A stretch of DNA of 64,000 bases from an uncultured Clostridia bacterium (GCA_948530865.1 CAOTKV010000001.1:310001-374000); one strand, 5' to 3'; numbered from the stretch's first letter, positions 25,968-35,860 are shown. Notes: generated from the sequence alone by a model not told the origin. Program-made: numbers and translations.

Positions 25968-28757
25968 TTAATTATTTTTTCCACAGCAATTCTTATACTT
26001 TTTGCCTGAGCCACATGGACATGGATCATTTCTTCCAACTTTAGGCCCATCATTTACAATAGGTTTTGCTTTTTCTGTTGTTGCACCATTTTGAGGTACA
26101 TTATTTGTTTCACCAACAGCATTTATTGAAGACATGGCACTATTGTCTAAGCTTTCACCTGTTATACTTGCTGCTGATTGTCTTTTTATATCTTTATTTG
26201 CTTTTACAACATGTAACATTATTTTTGTAACTTCAAGTTGAATTTGATTTATCATATCAGCAAACATATCTCCACCCTCAATTCTATATTGAACTACAGG
26301 GTCTTTTTGACCATATGCTCTTAAACCAATACCATTTTTTAGTTCATCCATTTCATCAATATGATCCATCCATTTATTATCAACAACTTTTAATAAAACA
26401 ACTCTTTCAAGTTCTCTTATATCATTTCCAAATTCTTTTTCTTTAGATTCATAGCTTTTTATTGCTTTTTCTTTTAATTCTTTAACTAATGCATCACTTG
26501 AGATTTTGTTTGAATTTAATTCATCGACTTCCCCAATATTTAAACTTACTTTAATTTCATTTAATAATGATTCTTTATTAACTTTTCCATTATCAATTTC
26601 TTCTCTATAAGTATCTACAATCATTTCACAAGAACTTTCAATCATATTAACTATATTTTCTCTGATATCTGTTCCATCTAAAACACTCATTCTTTCTTTG
26701 TAGATTAAGTTTCTTTGAGTATTCATAACATCATCATAACTTAAAATATGTTTTCTTATTGAGAAGTTTCTTCCTTCAACTTTACTTTGAGCACTTTCAA
26801 TTGTTTTTGCAATAAGCTTATTTTCAATTGGTAAATCTTCTGGAATATTTCCTTTATCAAACACTCTAGTGATTAAATCACCACCAAATATTTTAAGAAG
26901 ATTATCATCTAAACCTAAATAGAATCTAGTTTCACCAGGATCTCCTTGACGACCACTACGTCCACGTAACTGATTATCAATTCTTCTTGATTCATGTCTT
27001 TCTGTACCAATGATTTTTAAACCACCAGCTTGAATTACTTTTTCTTTTTCATCTTTTATATCTTCATTAAATTTATTTTCTAATTCTTTGAATTTTGCTC
27101 TTGCATCTAAAATATCTTTATCATCAGTTTCATTAAATGCAGTTGCTTGTTCAATTAACCTTTCTTCATATTGCATTTTTCTCATTTCTTGTTTTGCAAG
27201 ATATTCACTATTTCCACCAAGCATAATATCAGTACCACGACCAGCCATGTTAGTAGCAATTGTAACTGCACCATATTTACCTGCTTGAGCGATTATTTCG
27301 GCTTCTTTTTCATGGTTTTTAGCATTTAATACTTCATGTTCAATTCCTTCTAATTTTAATAATTTGCTTATTTTTTCAGAATTTTCAATTGAAACTGTAC
27401 CAACTAAAACTGGTTGACCTTTTTCATGTGATAATTTTATATCTTCTACTACTGCTCTAAATTTTGCTGGTTCATTTTTATATATGATATCTGTTTGATC
27501 ATTTCTAATTAATGGTTTGTTTGTAGGAATAGCTACAACATCTAAGCTATAAATTTCTCTGAACTCATCTTCTTCTGTCATGGCTGTACCTGTCATACCA
27601 GATAATTTGTTATACATTCTAAAGTAATTTTGGAATGTAATTGTTGCAAGAGTTTTTGATTCATCAGCAATTTTAACACCTTCTTTTGCTTCTATTGCTT
27701 GATGTAATCCATCATTATATCTTCTTCCATACATAATACGACCAGTAAATTCATCTACTATAAGAACTTCACCATCTTTTACGATGTAATCAATATCTCT
27801 TTTCATAATACCATGAGCACGTAAAGCTTGATTGATATTATGAACAATGTCAGAATTATCTAAATCGTTTAAATTTTCAAGACCAAATTCTCTTTCTGCT
27901 TTTTCTATACCTTTTTGTGTTAATGTTGCAGACTTTGCTTTTAAATCTACTATATAATCATATTTTTCATTATCTTCAATTTGTTCAAAATCTTTAACAT
28001 CTTCTTCAATAATTACTTTTGGTTGTAACTTTCTAACAAATGAATTTGCTTTTTTATATAAATCTGATGATTTATTTGCTCTACCTGAAATAATAAGTGG
28101 TGTACGAGCTTCATCAATTAAAATACTATCAATTTCGTCTACAATTGCATAATTAAGACCTCTTTGAACCATTTCTTCTTTATGAATAACCATATTATCT
28201 CTTAAATAATCAAATCCAAATTCATTATTTGTTCCATAAGTTATATCAGCTCTATATGCAGATTGTTTTTCATTAAATGGCATTCTTCCATAAATTAAGC
28301 CAACAGAAAGACCTAAAAATCTATAAATTTTTCCCATCCATTCACTATCTCTTTTGGCTAAATATTCGTTAACAGTAACAACATGAACACCATTTCCAGT
28401 AAGAGCATTTAAGTATACTGGTAATGTAGCAACTAATGTTTTACCTTCACCAGTTCTCATTTCAGAAATTCTACCTTGGTGAAGAACAATACCACCTATT
28501 AATTGGACATCAAAATGTCTCATTCCCAAAACTCTTTTTGAAGCTTCTCTAACAACTGCAAAAGCTTCTGGTAATATATCATCTAAAGTTTTTCCTTTAG
28601 CTAATTCTTCTTTAAAATAAGCTGTTTTTGCTGTTAATTCTTTATCTGTTAATTTTTCTATTTCTGTTTCTAGTCCATTAATTTTTTCAACTATAGGCAT
28701 TACTTTTTTTACTTGTTTTTCACTATAGTTTCCAAAAATTTTATCAAAAAGTCCCAT
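25968..28757 (-). CDS. secA: Preprotein translocase ATPase SecA
   Basis: This 929-residue motor ATPase drives Sec-dependent export through SecYEG. Walker A is MRTGEGKTLVATLP (about residues 98-111), and the DEAD-like box is VDEIDSILIDEARTPL (about 205-220). The second ATPase half has GRGTDIMLGG and QLRGRSGRQGDPG. The C-terminus carries the zinc/SecB-binding motif GRNDPCPCGSGKKYKNCCGK. It is a normal-length Firmicute SecA. It has a ribosome binding site AGGAGG and its own promoter and terminator. prfB, which often follows secA in Firmicutes, is displaced by the Ter island. Confidence 0.98.
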   Translation of the reverse strand: MGLFDKIFGNYSEKQVKKVMPIVEKINGLETEIEKLTDKELTAKTAYFKEELAKGKTLDDILPEAFAVVREASKRVLGMRHFDVQLIGGIVLHQGRISEMRTGEGKTLVATLPVYLNALTGNGVHVVTVNEYLAKRDSEWMGKIYRFLGLSVGLIYGRMPFNEKQSAYRADITYGTNNEFGFDYLRDNMVIHKEEMVQRGLNYAIVDEIDSILIDEARTPLIISGRANKSSDLYKKANSFVRKLQPKVIIEEDVKDFEQIEDNEKYDYIVDLKAKSATLTQKGIEKAEREFGLENLNDLDNSDIVHNINQALRAHGIMKRDIDYIVKDGEVLIVDEFTGRIMYGRRYNDGLHQAIEAKEGVKIADESKTLATITFQNYFRMYNKLSGMTGTAMTEEDEFREIYSLDVVAIPTNKPLIRNDQTDIIYKNEPAKFRAVVEDIKLSHEKGQPVLVGTVSIENSEKISKLLKLEGIEHEVLNAKNHEKEAEIIAQAGKYGAVTIATNMAGRGTDIMLGGNSEYLAKQEMRKMQYEERLIEQATAFNETDDKDILDARAKFKELENKFNEDIKDEKEKVIQAGGLKIIGTERHESRRIDNQLRGRSGRQGDPGETRFYLGLDDNLLKIFGGDLITRVFDKGNIPEDLPIENKLIAKTIESAQSKVEGRNFSIRKHILSYDDVMNTQRNLIYKERMSVLDGTDIRENIVNMIESSCEMIVDTYREEIDNGKVNKESLLNEIKVSLNIGEVDELNSNKISSDALVKELKEKAIKSYESKEKEFGNDIRELERVVLLKVVDNKWMDHIDEMDELKNGIGLRAYGQKDPVVQYRIEGGDMFADMINQIQLEVTKIMLHVVKANKDIKRQSAASITGESLDNSAMSSINAVGETNNVPQNGATTEKAKPIVNDGPKVGRNDPCPCGSGKKYKNCCGKNN

Positions 28758-28796
28758 ACGACTGCCTCCTATTTTGCTTTTAAAATATACTTTTAA

Positions 28797-28825
28797 ACTA
28801 TATCACTAAATGCTATATTTTGCAA
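28797..28825 (-). promoter_or_regulatory. Predicted promoter of secA
   Basis: TTGCAA and TATAGT are 17 bases apart on the minus strand, with TGA directly before the -10, 40 bases upstream of the secA start. Confidence 0.55.
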
Positions 28826-28855
28826 GAACAAAAGTGGACATTCCTACTAAATAAA

Positions 28856-28880
28856 AAATAGGAGTAAATTTATTACTCCC
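28856..28880 (-). terminator. Terminator of the GT4 glycosyltransferase gene
   Basis: A short stem (GGAGTAA with TTACTCC, 5-base loop) is followed by a minus-strand T run, just after the glycosyltransferase stop codon. Confidence 0.65.
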
Positions 28881-28888
28881 AAGCTTTA

Positions 28889-30616
28889 TTAATGTTCAAG
28901 TGATTTATCTTTTTTTTTATGTTCTCCAGCTCTTCTATAAACATCTATTAATTTATCTCTAATTATGCTTTGAGAATAATTAGATTTTGTATATTCTGCA
29001 ATATGATCATTATCAAAAAATAGTTCGCCATTAACTATTTTTTCAACAGATTCAGCTAGAGCTTCTGTACTTTGGGCATAATCTTTTAAATAAGATGTTA
29101 CTTCATCTTCTAAACCAAATTCTGCTACAGCTTTTTTGGCTAATTCTTCTCTTTCAGTAGAATTTGCAATTACATAATCACTACTTAAAACATCTAAAGC
29201 CTCTTTTTCTTCTTGACTTAAAGATACAGGTCTTTCAGGTAGTGGTTTTATAAGAACACCTAAATCTGTTTTTATAATATTTTGATTTGGTAATTTTTCT
29301 TTTTTAGTATTAAGTATTCCTGGGATACCACCTGAATTGCTTCCTATAACTGGATGTCCACAGGCTGTACCTTCTATAACAACTAGTCCAAATGGTTCAT
29401 CTCTTGAAGGAATTAAAGAAACATCTGCTAAATTTTGTAATTTACAAATTACATTATGTGGTTGTCTACCAACAAAGTGAGTATTTTGTAATCCAAGTTG
29501 TTCTACTTCTGCTTTTAGTTTTGCTTCTAATGCACCAGAGCCAACAATTAAAGTTAAAGGTTTCTTTCCCTCACTCATAAGTTTATCTTCATATAATTTT
29601 GCTCCAGCAAGTAATGAATCTATTCCTTTAAAGTCAGCAAATTTACCTACAAATAAAATTAAACTATCATAATCCATATCTATTTTTCCATCTGGTGTTC
29701 TATCAGATGTTAACATAGGAATTACATCTTCTCTTTTTATAGTTTTATCAACGTAAAATGTTTTTGGATCATATCCATTTTCTAATAATTCAACTTTATC
29801 TGCTGCAAAAGGAAATAAACTATTGAATTTTTCTTTTTGAGCATCTGAAATAACAATAATTTTATCTGATTTTTTTGCAGATTTTTCTGATTCTCTAATA
29901 TAAAATTCATATTTTCTTTTATCATCTAAAACATCTACTAATTGCATAATATCAGCTTTACTTCCTACAATTGCTTTAGATTCTATTAAATCTTTAACTC
30001 CTCTTCTTATATCTTTTACTGAAGAGGCTCTCATATAAACTTCTTCTACTTTAGCAATATCAGATGTAGAAAGTCCAAAACTTCCATCTTTTGAATTTGC
30101 TTTTAAAGTATTTAATTTATTTAATGTTGTAGAAAGTTCTTTTTTTGATCTTTCATATCCCATTAAATCTGTTCCATGAATTGTAGTAACAACTGGTTTA
30201 TCCATATCAGTAGCAGAACTACTTAATAACCAATTGTGTTGAGCATGGATAACATCACAATTTTTAGCTTCTTCACTTAGAGCATTTCTATCTGCTGTAA
30301 CATATTGTTCAAGATCTTCAAGACCAACTTTCCAAAAGTTTGCAGTACTTTCTGTATGAGTTGTGAACATTAAGTAGTTAAAAGGTAATTGTCCTTCTAA
30401 TTTTTCAGGTTGTTCTGCTTCTGAAGTGAATGGTACTAAATGATATTTAACACCATCTAATTTATCAAAATTACTTCTATTATTTCCAGTAATTATAGTA
30501 ACTTCATGACCAGCTTCTTGGTATGATTTAGCTTGTGTAGTAACTAATGCACCACTTCCAGCACCTTGTGTTGGGAAAGCAGTAGCCATTAATATTTTCA
30601 TTTTATCTTTTTCCAT
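28889..30616 (-). CDS. GT4-type glycosyltransferase
   Basis: This 575-residue GT-B fold enzyme begins KILMATAFPTQGAGSGALVTTQAKSYQEAGHEVTIITGNN, the N-terminal Rossmann motif of family 4 retaining glycosyltransferases. The C-terminal nucleotide-sugar site is EPFGLVVIEGTACGHPVIGSNSGGIPGIL (about residues 405-435), with LILFVGKFADFKGIDSLL upstream. A Lys/Ser-rich helical insertion at about residues 165-250 makes it longer than typical members. No signal peptide is present, so it acts at the cytoplasmic face, perhaps on a lipid or cell-surface glycan precursor. It is transcribed alone with a ribosome binding site AAGGAGT. The donor and acceptor cannot be deduced. Confidence 0.88.
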   Translation of the reverse strand: MEKDKMKILMATAFPTQGAGSGALVTTQAKSYQEAGHEVTIITGNNRSNFDKLDGVKYHLVPFTSEAEQPEKLEGQLPFNYLMFTTHTESTANFWKVGLEDLEQYVTADRNALSEEAKNCDVIHAQHNWLLSSSATDMDKPVVTTIHGTDLMGYERSKKELSTTLNKLNTLKANSKDGSFGLSTSDIAKVEEVYMRASSVKDIRRGVKDLIESKAIVGSKADIMQLVDVLDDKRKYEFYIRESEKSAKKSDKIIVISDAQKEKFNSLFPFAADKVELLENGYDPKTFYVDKTIKREDVIPMLTSDRTPDGKIDMDYDSLILFVGKFADFKGIDSLLAGAKLYEDKLMSEGKKPLTLIVGSGALEAKLKAEVEQLGLQNTHFVGRQPHNVICKLQNLADVSLIPSRDEPFGLVVIEGTACGHPVIGSNSGGIPGILNTKKEKLPNQNIIKTDLGVLIKPLPERPVSLSQEEKEALDVLSSDYVIANSTEREELAKKAVAEFGLEDEVTSYLKDYAQSTEALAESVEKIVNGELFFDNDHIAEYTKSNYSQSIIRDKLIDVYRRAGEHKKKDKSLEH

Positions 30617-30787
30617 ATTAATACTCCTTTTATAGTTTATTTTGTCAAATCGACTTCATATTATCACACAGATTTGTAAAAGTCTATAATATAATAAAAT
30701 TAATTTTTACTTGTTTTTTTATCTTAGGTTTGATATATTTAAATTGTAGTTACTAACGTGTTTTTTATTTAGAAAGGAGAGATTTTC

Positions 30788-31018
30788 ATGAATATGGATC
30801 TCACGCGACGGGTTATACCTGTAGAAAGAGTAACAAAAAGTAAACATGGCACTGAGGATAAAAACAGTCGCAAACGCCAGCAACACCTCTTTAACTCTAA
30901 TCATGATCCAACTGAAGATGAAATTAAAAGCAAACCTACATTCAAAAAGATACTTCAAGATACAATCGAAATATCTGAAGAAGGAAGAAAACAGTCACTT
31001 GAAAGCAAGAAAAACTAA
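30788..31018 (+). CDS. Small hydrophilic protein of unknown function
   Basis: This 76-residue, highly charged protein (MNMDLTRRVIPVERVTKSKHG...) has no membrane segment. The N-terminal RRVIPVERV patch, a Lys/Arg/Asn-rich middle, and the C-terminal helix PTFKKILQDTIEISEEG are the visible features. The ribosome binding site AAAGGAGAG lies 8 bases upstream of the ATG, and a terminator hairpin follows at 31068. Base composition is less AT-rich than the neighbours, like the Ter island genes. I do not recognise the family. A short regulator or adaptor is possible but not supported by any motif. Confidence 0.6.
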   Translation: MNMDLTRRVIPVERVTKSKHGTEDKNSRKRQQHLFNSNHDPTEDEIKSKPTFKKILQDTIEISEEGRKQSLESKKN

Positions 31019-31067
31019 AATAATACTTGATGAAATGAGGTCGAAAAAAATATGGTAACAGATTTCT

Positions 31068-31107
31068 AAAACAATCTTTATGTTAATTTACATAAGGATT
31101 GTTTTTA
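31068..31107 (+). terminator. Terminator after the 76-residue gene
   Basis: A 16-bp stem with one G-U pair (31068-31083 with 31090-31105) has a 6-base loop and a T run. Confidence 0.75.
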
Positions 31108-31185
31108 TATTATACAAAAATAAGTCATATTAAAAACTTTTTTTCATACACTTTAATATAAATTTTTAAATAGGAGATTTTTGAT

Positions 31186-31743
31186 ATGATTATTTATAAT
31201 GTAAAGGTAAACAAAAGACTTATATTAAAATCCGTTTTATTGATAATGCTTATTATATGTATTACATTAGGTGCAATTGGAATATATAATATTTGTAAAA
31301 ATATAAATCAAAATAAAGAATATAATTTAATTGATGACTCTATTCCCTCTTCTGAATATGCATTAATATCAAAAGATAATTATACAAACATTTTACAGCA
31401 GGTTCACAACAATATAGATACATATGTTGGTCAAAAGATAGCATTTTCAGGATATGTTTATAGAGTAAAAAATTTTTCTGATGACCAATTTGTTTTAGCA
31501 AGAGATATGGATATTGGAAATAATCAAACATTAATTGTGGGTTTCTTATGTTCTTGTGAAAACATTTCAGAATATCCTTCTTATACATGGGTAAATATTA
31601 AAGGTGAAATAACAAAAGGTACATACAATGATGTCGATAGTCCAATTATAAAAGTAACTTCTATAGAAAAAACATCAAAACCAGAAAATGCTAATGTGTC
31701 TCTTCCAGATGATGAATATGTTCCAACTGCAGTGATTTATTGA
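31186..31743 (+). CDS. Membrane-anchored protein with YcgQ C-terminal-like OB domain
   Basis: This 185-residue protein has one N-terminal membrane helix (about residues 13-35) and an extracellular domain. The segment from about 75 to 165 (VGQKIAFSGYVYRVKNFSDDQFVLARDMDI, then FLCSCENISEYPSYTWVNIKGEI) resembles the C-terminal OB-like domain of the YcgQ/DUF1980 family, which works with a YcgR-type permease. That partner is not seen here, and the multi-helix N-terminus of full YcgQ is missing, so this is a stand-alone version. Two Cys in CSC might bind a metal (inference). The start is supported by TAGGAGA. A hairpin at the stop codon separates it from the convergent gene. Confidence 0.65.
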   Translation: MIIYNVKVNKRLILKSVLLIMLIICITLGAIGIYNICKNINQNKEYNLIDDSIPSSEYALISKDNYTNILQQVHNNIDTYVGQKIAFSGYVYRVKNFSDDQFVLARDMDIGNNQTLIVGFLCSCENISEYPSYTWVNIKGEITKGTYNDVDSPIIKVTSIEKTSKPENANVSLPDDEYVPTAVIY

Positions 31744-31746
31744 AAT

Positions 31747-31781
31747 AATGAAATTTAGGGACGCTTGAAAAATTTCATTTT
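31747..31781 (+). terminator. Convergent terminator, diverged member of the GTGAAATTTAGGGAC family
   Basis: AATGAAATTT pairs with AAATTTCATT around a loop beginning AGGGAC, followed by four T. It lies between convergent genes ending at 31743 and 31780 and resembles the hairpins at 7671 and 36171. Confidence 0.6.
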
Positions 31782-32859
31782 AAATGTCAGTAATTGAATT
31801 TACAATTCCTTTATCTAAACTTTCAGCAAATATATTTTTCACTATAATTAAAATAATTGGACCTATAAGTAATCCAAGTATTCCCATTATTTTAAATCCA
31901 GTATACATAGAAATTAGTGTAAATATTGGATGAATACCTATATTATTACTTACAAGTTTTGGTTCTAATAATTGTTTTAGAACAAGAGTAAAAATATATA
32001 ATCCTATTATTGAAATTGCAAGTGAGTTGTTAGAATTAAGGAAAAGAATAATGCTCCACGGAATCATTACACTACCTGCTCCTAGTATTGGTAGTGCATC
32101 TACGAATCCTATTACAATAGCCATTAATATAGGATAGTCTACATTCATTCCTATTAAATAAAATATATTAAGACCACTTAAAACAACCATAAATGTAATT
32201 ATACTTAAAAGAATTTCTGCTTTTAGATAACCTCCTAGTGAAGAGGTTATTTCTTTTGCATGTTTTGTTATTTTACTAACCATTTTTTTTGATAAATGAT
32301 GTTCCATTCTATCTAAAATGTAAAATTTATCAGAAGTTATAAAATAAGTTGCAAGAATAGTAATAATAACATTTATAAACATATTTGGAATTGAAGTTAT
32401 ATAATTTAATACTTTATTCAATAATTCTTTAAGGTATCTTGTTATAGTGTTTAAATAATCTGTTGTAGTATCTTCAAAGATATTTATTACATTATCTGAA
32501 ATTTTAATTTTATCAAAATCAAAACCAGAAACTTTGTTTGATATAAATTCTAATGTTTTTTCTAAATAAATATTTAATCCTTCAAGTAAATTAGTTGTTT
32601 CTGATACAAGCCTTATTATTCCCCACACCAATAATGTTGTTATAATTGAAAAAATTGTAGCAAGTACAATAACACTACTTACTTTTCTACTTAAATTTGT
32701 ATGTTTATTTACAAATTTTATTATAGGATCAATTAGTATGGAAATTACATATGCAATTAAAAAAGGAATATAGAAAATAGTTAGTTTAAATATAAAAATA
32801 AAACTAACTATAATCAATATTCCTATAAAACTTTTTTTCAAAATAGACCAATAGTTCAT
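31780..32859 (-). CDS. AI-2E/YtvI-family membrane protein
   Basis: This 359-residue polytopic protein of the AI-2E transporter superfamily has about seven to eight membrane helices. Typical features are the N-terminal pair FIPFLIAYVISILIDPIIKF, the central soluble loop (about residues 95-150), and the C-terminal GFVDALPILGAGSVMIPWSIILFL and IGIHPIFTLISMYTGFKIMGILGLLIGPI. In spore formers the closest characterised relatives are YtvI sporulation membrane proteins, whose transport substrate is not firmly known. It is transcribed alone and converges with the gene at 31186. I prefer YtvI because of other sporulation genes in the window, but a general permease of the family is possible. Confidence 0.8.
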   Translation of the reverse strand: MNYWSILKKSFIGILIIVSFIFIFKLTIFYIPFLIAYVISILIDPIIKFVNKHTNLSRKVSSVIVLATIFSIITTLLVWGIIRLVSETTNLLEGLNIYLEKTLEFISNKVSGFDFDKIKISDNVINIFEDTTTDYLNTITRYLKELLNKVLNYITSIPNMFINVIITILATYFITSDKFYILDRMEHHLSKKMVSKITKHAKEITSSLGGYLKAEILLSIITFMVVLSGLNIFYLIGMNVDYPILMAIVIGFVDALPILGAGSVMIPWSIILFLNSNNSLAISIIGLYIFTLVLKQLLEPKLVSNNIGIHPIFTLISMYTGFKIMGILGLLIGPIILIIVKNIFAESLDKGIVNSITDI

Positions 32860-32915
32860 AATTAAAACTCACCTATTTTGATTATATACAAATTTTATAA
32901 GTTTATACTTATTTT

Positions 32916-33551
32916 TTATAAATTACAAAATGAATTCATGTTATTCATATTATACATATTCATATTGTTTTGCATATTAGGGTTTTGAAATTGTCTTCTT
33001 GATATAAGTTCTCTTATAATAAGAATTTTAATAATATCTCTAAGCAAGCTATCGTTTGAGCTATTTGTGGAATTTGCATTTCTTGTTGTTTGAGTATTTG
33101 TATTCATACGTGTTGATGTATTTGTTGTTGTAGTATTTTGATTTGTTTGTGAAACAGAAGCAGTATTAGTTTGAGTATTACTGTTTCTTTCTTGTGTTGT
33201 TACTTGTTCATTATCGTTATCGTTTTCATAATTAATTTGACCATCAGTAATATTGTAAACAGTATCAACCATATTATTTAATACATCCTCATTAAAAAAT
33301 TGATAATTGCTGTTAGAAACAACTCTTGAAATAACTGGCATTAAAATTCTATATAAACTTGGGTACATATTATTGATGCTTACAGGTTGATTTGGAATTT
33401 GGTTTTGAAATTGATTTGGGCACATCCCATTATTCATATACATAGGATTAGTCATATTATTCATCCCATTTGGATTATATGTATTTGCCCCATACATTTG
33501 ATTTCCAAAATACAAATCTTGCATGTAATTATCATTTCCAGAATAAAACAT
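32916..33551 (-). CDS. Asn/Met/Gln-rich low-complexity protein, possibly a spore component
   Basis: This 211-residue protein has low-complexity ends (repeated Asn, Met, Tyr, Gln at residues 1-60 and 185-211) and a Thr/Asn/Gln-rich linker (about 115-165). Two short structured segments are visible: YPSLYRILMPVISRVV...FNEDVLNNMVDTVYNI (about 64-100) and the helix DSLLRDIIKILIIRELISRRQ (about 167-187). Such composition is common in spore coat and exosporium proteins. The upstream region has a possible sporulation-type promoter, which would fit. A GGAGGG site precedes the ATG. The function is not known and the spore link is inference. Confidence 0.55.
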   Translation of the reverse strand: MFYSGNDNYMQDLYFGNQMYGANTYNPNGMNNMTNPMYMNNGMCPNQFQNQIPNQPVSINNMYPSLYRILMPVISRVVSNSNYQFFNEDVLNNMVDTVYNITDGQINYENDNDNEQVTTQERNSNTQTNTASVSQTNQNTTTTNTSTRMNTNTQTTRNANSTNSSNDSLLRDIIKILIIRELISRRQFQNPNMQNNMNMYNMNNMNSFCNL

Positions 33552-33571
33552 ATTTTTCCCTCCTTCAATAC

Positions 33572-33599
33572 ATTATATGAAGGGAGATTGTTATTTATG
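33572..33599 (-). promoter_or_regulatory. Possible sigma-E-type promoter for the Asn-rich gene
   Basis: On the minus strand CATA is followed after 16 bases by CATATAAT, close to the sigma-E pattern of an ATA -35 and a CATA-type -10. A vegetative -35 hexamer is not evident. The spacing to the start codon is about 20-25 bases. Confidence 0.3.
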
Positions 33600-33715
33600 T
33601 GAGTATTATTTTTTTTCTAGCTTTATTAATATCAAATATATTATGAATGGAAGTTCCGCTTTTGAAAGTAATTTGAAATTAGAAGTTCTAAATAAATACT
33701 CATACAAATAACAAT

Positions 33716-35134
33716 TTATTTCACTATTTCTTTTACATATTGCTTAAATATTTCTCCTCTTTCTGCAAAGTTCTTAAACATATCAAAACTTGCACTAGCT
33801 GGAGAAAATAATACAATGTCACCGTTTTTGGCTAATTGATTTGCAGTTTGTACAGTTTGGTATAAAGATTTACATTTATATATTTCTAAATCTTTTTTAG
33901 TTTTTTTAAGTTCTTGTTTTACTGCTTTTTCAATTTTATTGGATGTTTGACCAAGTAAAATTAAAGCTTTACAATTATCTACAATGGGTTTTCCCAAAAC
34001 CGTATAATCTAAATTTTTGTCATAACCACCTGCAATTAAAATAATATTTTTTAATGCAAAAGCATTAAGACCAGCCATTGTTCTTGTAGGGCTAGAACTT
34101 ACAGAATCGTTATACCATTTTATTCTATTTTTTGTTTCTTTTATTAATTCTAATCTATGCTCTACTCCCTTAAATTCTGATAAAACTTTATCTATAGTTT
34201 CTTTTTTAACTAAATCTTTTGTTGCTATTATTGCAGAACAAGCATTTTCAAAGTTATGAACGCCACGAAGTTTCATATTTCTTGTATCAAAAACATGTTT
34301 TCTTAATCCATTTTCACATATTTTAATTTTGCCATCTTCTGAATCGTAAATATATCCATCAGGTATTTTATTTTTACTACTGAAATATATTGCTTTTCCT
34401 GGTGCTTCTTCAAAACATTTTTTTGTAATTTCATTATCATAATTTAAAATTAATAATCCAGTTTCATCTTGATGTTTGAAAATATTTTTCTTTGCATCTA
34501 TATATTCTTCCATATCGCTGTGAACATTTAAATGATTTGGAGTAATATTTGTAATTACTGATATTTTAGGACTTATTTTCATGTTCATTAATTGAAAACT
34601 GCTTAATTCAAGAACAATTATATCTTCTGGTAACATATCTTTTATTTTTGTAAATAATGGGATACCTATATTTCCACCTAAATAACATGTATATCCATCT
34701 TCTTTTAAAATTTCGTGAATTAAAGTTGTAGTAGTAGTTTTCCCATCACTTCCGGTTACTCCAATTACAAGACAAGGAGCAAGTTCAATAACCATTTCAA
34801 CTTCTGTTGTAATAATTGCTCCACGTTCTGCTTCGTCCATAAGTTCAGGAGTAGTTGGAAGACAACTAGGCGAACGAAAGATTATATCAAAACCAACTAA
34901 ATTTTCTAAGTAATTTTTTCCAAAGTAAAATTTCATTCCGTAATTTACAATTTTATCTAAAGTGCATTTTTCTATGTCATCGATCTCTCTTCCATCAAAA
35001 ATTGTAACATTTGATTTATAATCATGTAGATAATCTATTAATGGAATATTACTAATGCCTAAACCAATAATAGCTACTTTTCTTCCTTTTAAGTAATTAT
35101 TGAATTCTAATAATTTTTCATTTATGTAATCCAT
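33716..35134 (-). CDS. murD: UDP-N-acetylmuramoyl-L-alanine--D-glutamate ligase
   Basis: This 472-residue Mur ligase adds D-Glu to UDP-MurNAc-L-Ala during peptidoglycan precursor synthesis in the cytoplasm. It has an N-terminal Rossmann domain (VAIIGLGISNIPLIDYL), the ATP loop VIGVTGSDGKTTTT (about residues 122-135), TNITPNHLNVHSDMEEYIDAKKNIF, and the C-terminal SSSPTRTMAGLNAF, LIAGGYDKNLDY and FSPASASFDMF motifs. Length is slightly above the usual 450. It follows the CMP-kinase-like gene by 33 bases and probably shares its transcript. No other mur or division genes are adjacent, unlike the dcw cluster. Confidence 0.95.
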   Translation of the reverse strand: MDYINEKLLEFNNYLKGRKVAIIGLGISNIPLIDYLHDYKSNVTIFDGREIDDIEKCTLDKIVNYGMKFYFGKNYLENLVGFDIIFRSPSCLPTTPELMDEAERGAIITTEVEMVIELAPCLVIGVTGSDGKTTTTTLIHEILKEDGYTCYLGGNIGIPLFTKIKDMLPEDIIVLELSSFQLMNMKISPKISVITNITPNHLNVHSDMEEYIDAKKNIFKHQDETGLLILNYDNEITKKCFEEAPGKAIYFSSKNKIPDGYIYDSEDGKIKICENGLRKHVFDTRNMKLRGVHNFENACSAIIATKDLVKKETIDKVLSEFKGVEHRLELIKETKNRIKWYNDSVSSSPTRTMAGLNAFALKNIILIAGGYDKNLDYTVLGKPIVDNCKALILLGQTSNKIEKAVKQELKKTKKDLEIYKCKSLYQTVQTANQLAKNGDIVLFSPASASFDMFKNFAERGEIFKQYVKEIVK

Positions 35135-35167
35135 ACTACACCTCCCCTTAATTTTTTATATATTTAC

Positions 35168-35860
35168 TTAAATTAATTCTGGTAATTTAATTTTACCTAA
35201 AACTTTTTTTGTTGATTCTGAAACAGACTTACAATTTGTTACATCTATTTCAATAGTAATAGGACTATATTCATAAAAACCAGCTTGTTTTTGAAGTGAA
35301 TCCCTTTTTATTATATTTTCTCTAATTTCATCTGCTGTTTCTATATTATTGTATTGCATACATTTCCTTTTTACTCTTTCTTCTAAATCTGCAACAATAA
35401 AAAAGTGATAGTCACATTCAGGATATATTTGCATTACACTCCTTCCAGAAACAATAACATTATGAGTTTCTTTTAAATTGTCAATTAAATTTTTGGCAAA
35501 TTTAAACAAATTTTTATTATCTGCACTTCCACCAATTGTAGAAACTGCAAGTGATGCTTCTTTAGATTGTATTGCATCTTCATCAACTTTTTTGTTGTTT
35601 ATATATACTATTGTTTCATTATTTTCAATTTTTATTTGAATTTTAAATAAATCCATCATTTCTTTTATATCTAATTTATGACCTTGTTTTTTTAACTCTT
35701 CAAGTTTACTACCATTTTGAATCATTGCATAAACTATTGCTCTATATAAATTTCCACCATTTAATAAAATTGTGTTTGGAATTTCTTTTATAAGTTCTCT
35801 ACAAATACTAGTTTTTCCTGCTCCAACTAATCCTTCTATTCCGATTACAATATTTTCCAT
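35168..35860 (-). CDS. Cytidylate kinase-like nucleoside monophosphate kinase
   Basis: This 230-residue P-loop kinase begins IVIGIEGLVGAGKTSICREL, and continues LLNGGNLYRAIVYAM, matching the CMP-kinase pattern of P-loop followed by DxGxxYR with Asn-Gly replacing Asp. The middle contains the nucleotide-binding KEASLAVSTIGG, NVIVSGRSVMQIYPECDYHFFIVADLEERVKRK and a C-terminal YEYSPITIEIDVT. Compared with Cmk, the DGRD of VVxDGRDIGT is replaced by SGRSVMQ, so substrate specificity may differ. It could be a (d)CMP kinase or a related nucleotide kinase. The next gene is murD. Confidence 0.75.
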   Translation of the reverse strand: MENIVIGIEGLVGAGKTSICRELIKEIPNTILLNGGNLYRAIVYAMIQNGSKLEELKKQGHKLDIKEMMDLFKIQIKIENNETIVYINNKKVDEDAIQSKEASLAVSTIGGSADNKNLFKFAKNLIDNLKETHNVIVSGRSVMQIYPECDYHFFIVADLEERVKRKCMQYNNIETADEIRENIIKRDSLQKQAGFYEYSPITIEIDVTNCKSVSESTKKVLGKIKLPELI

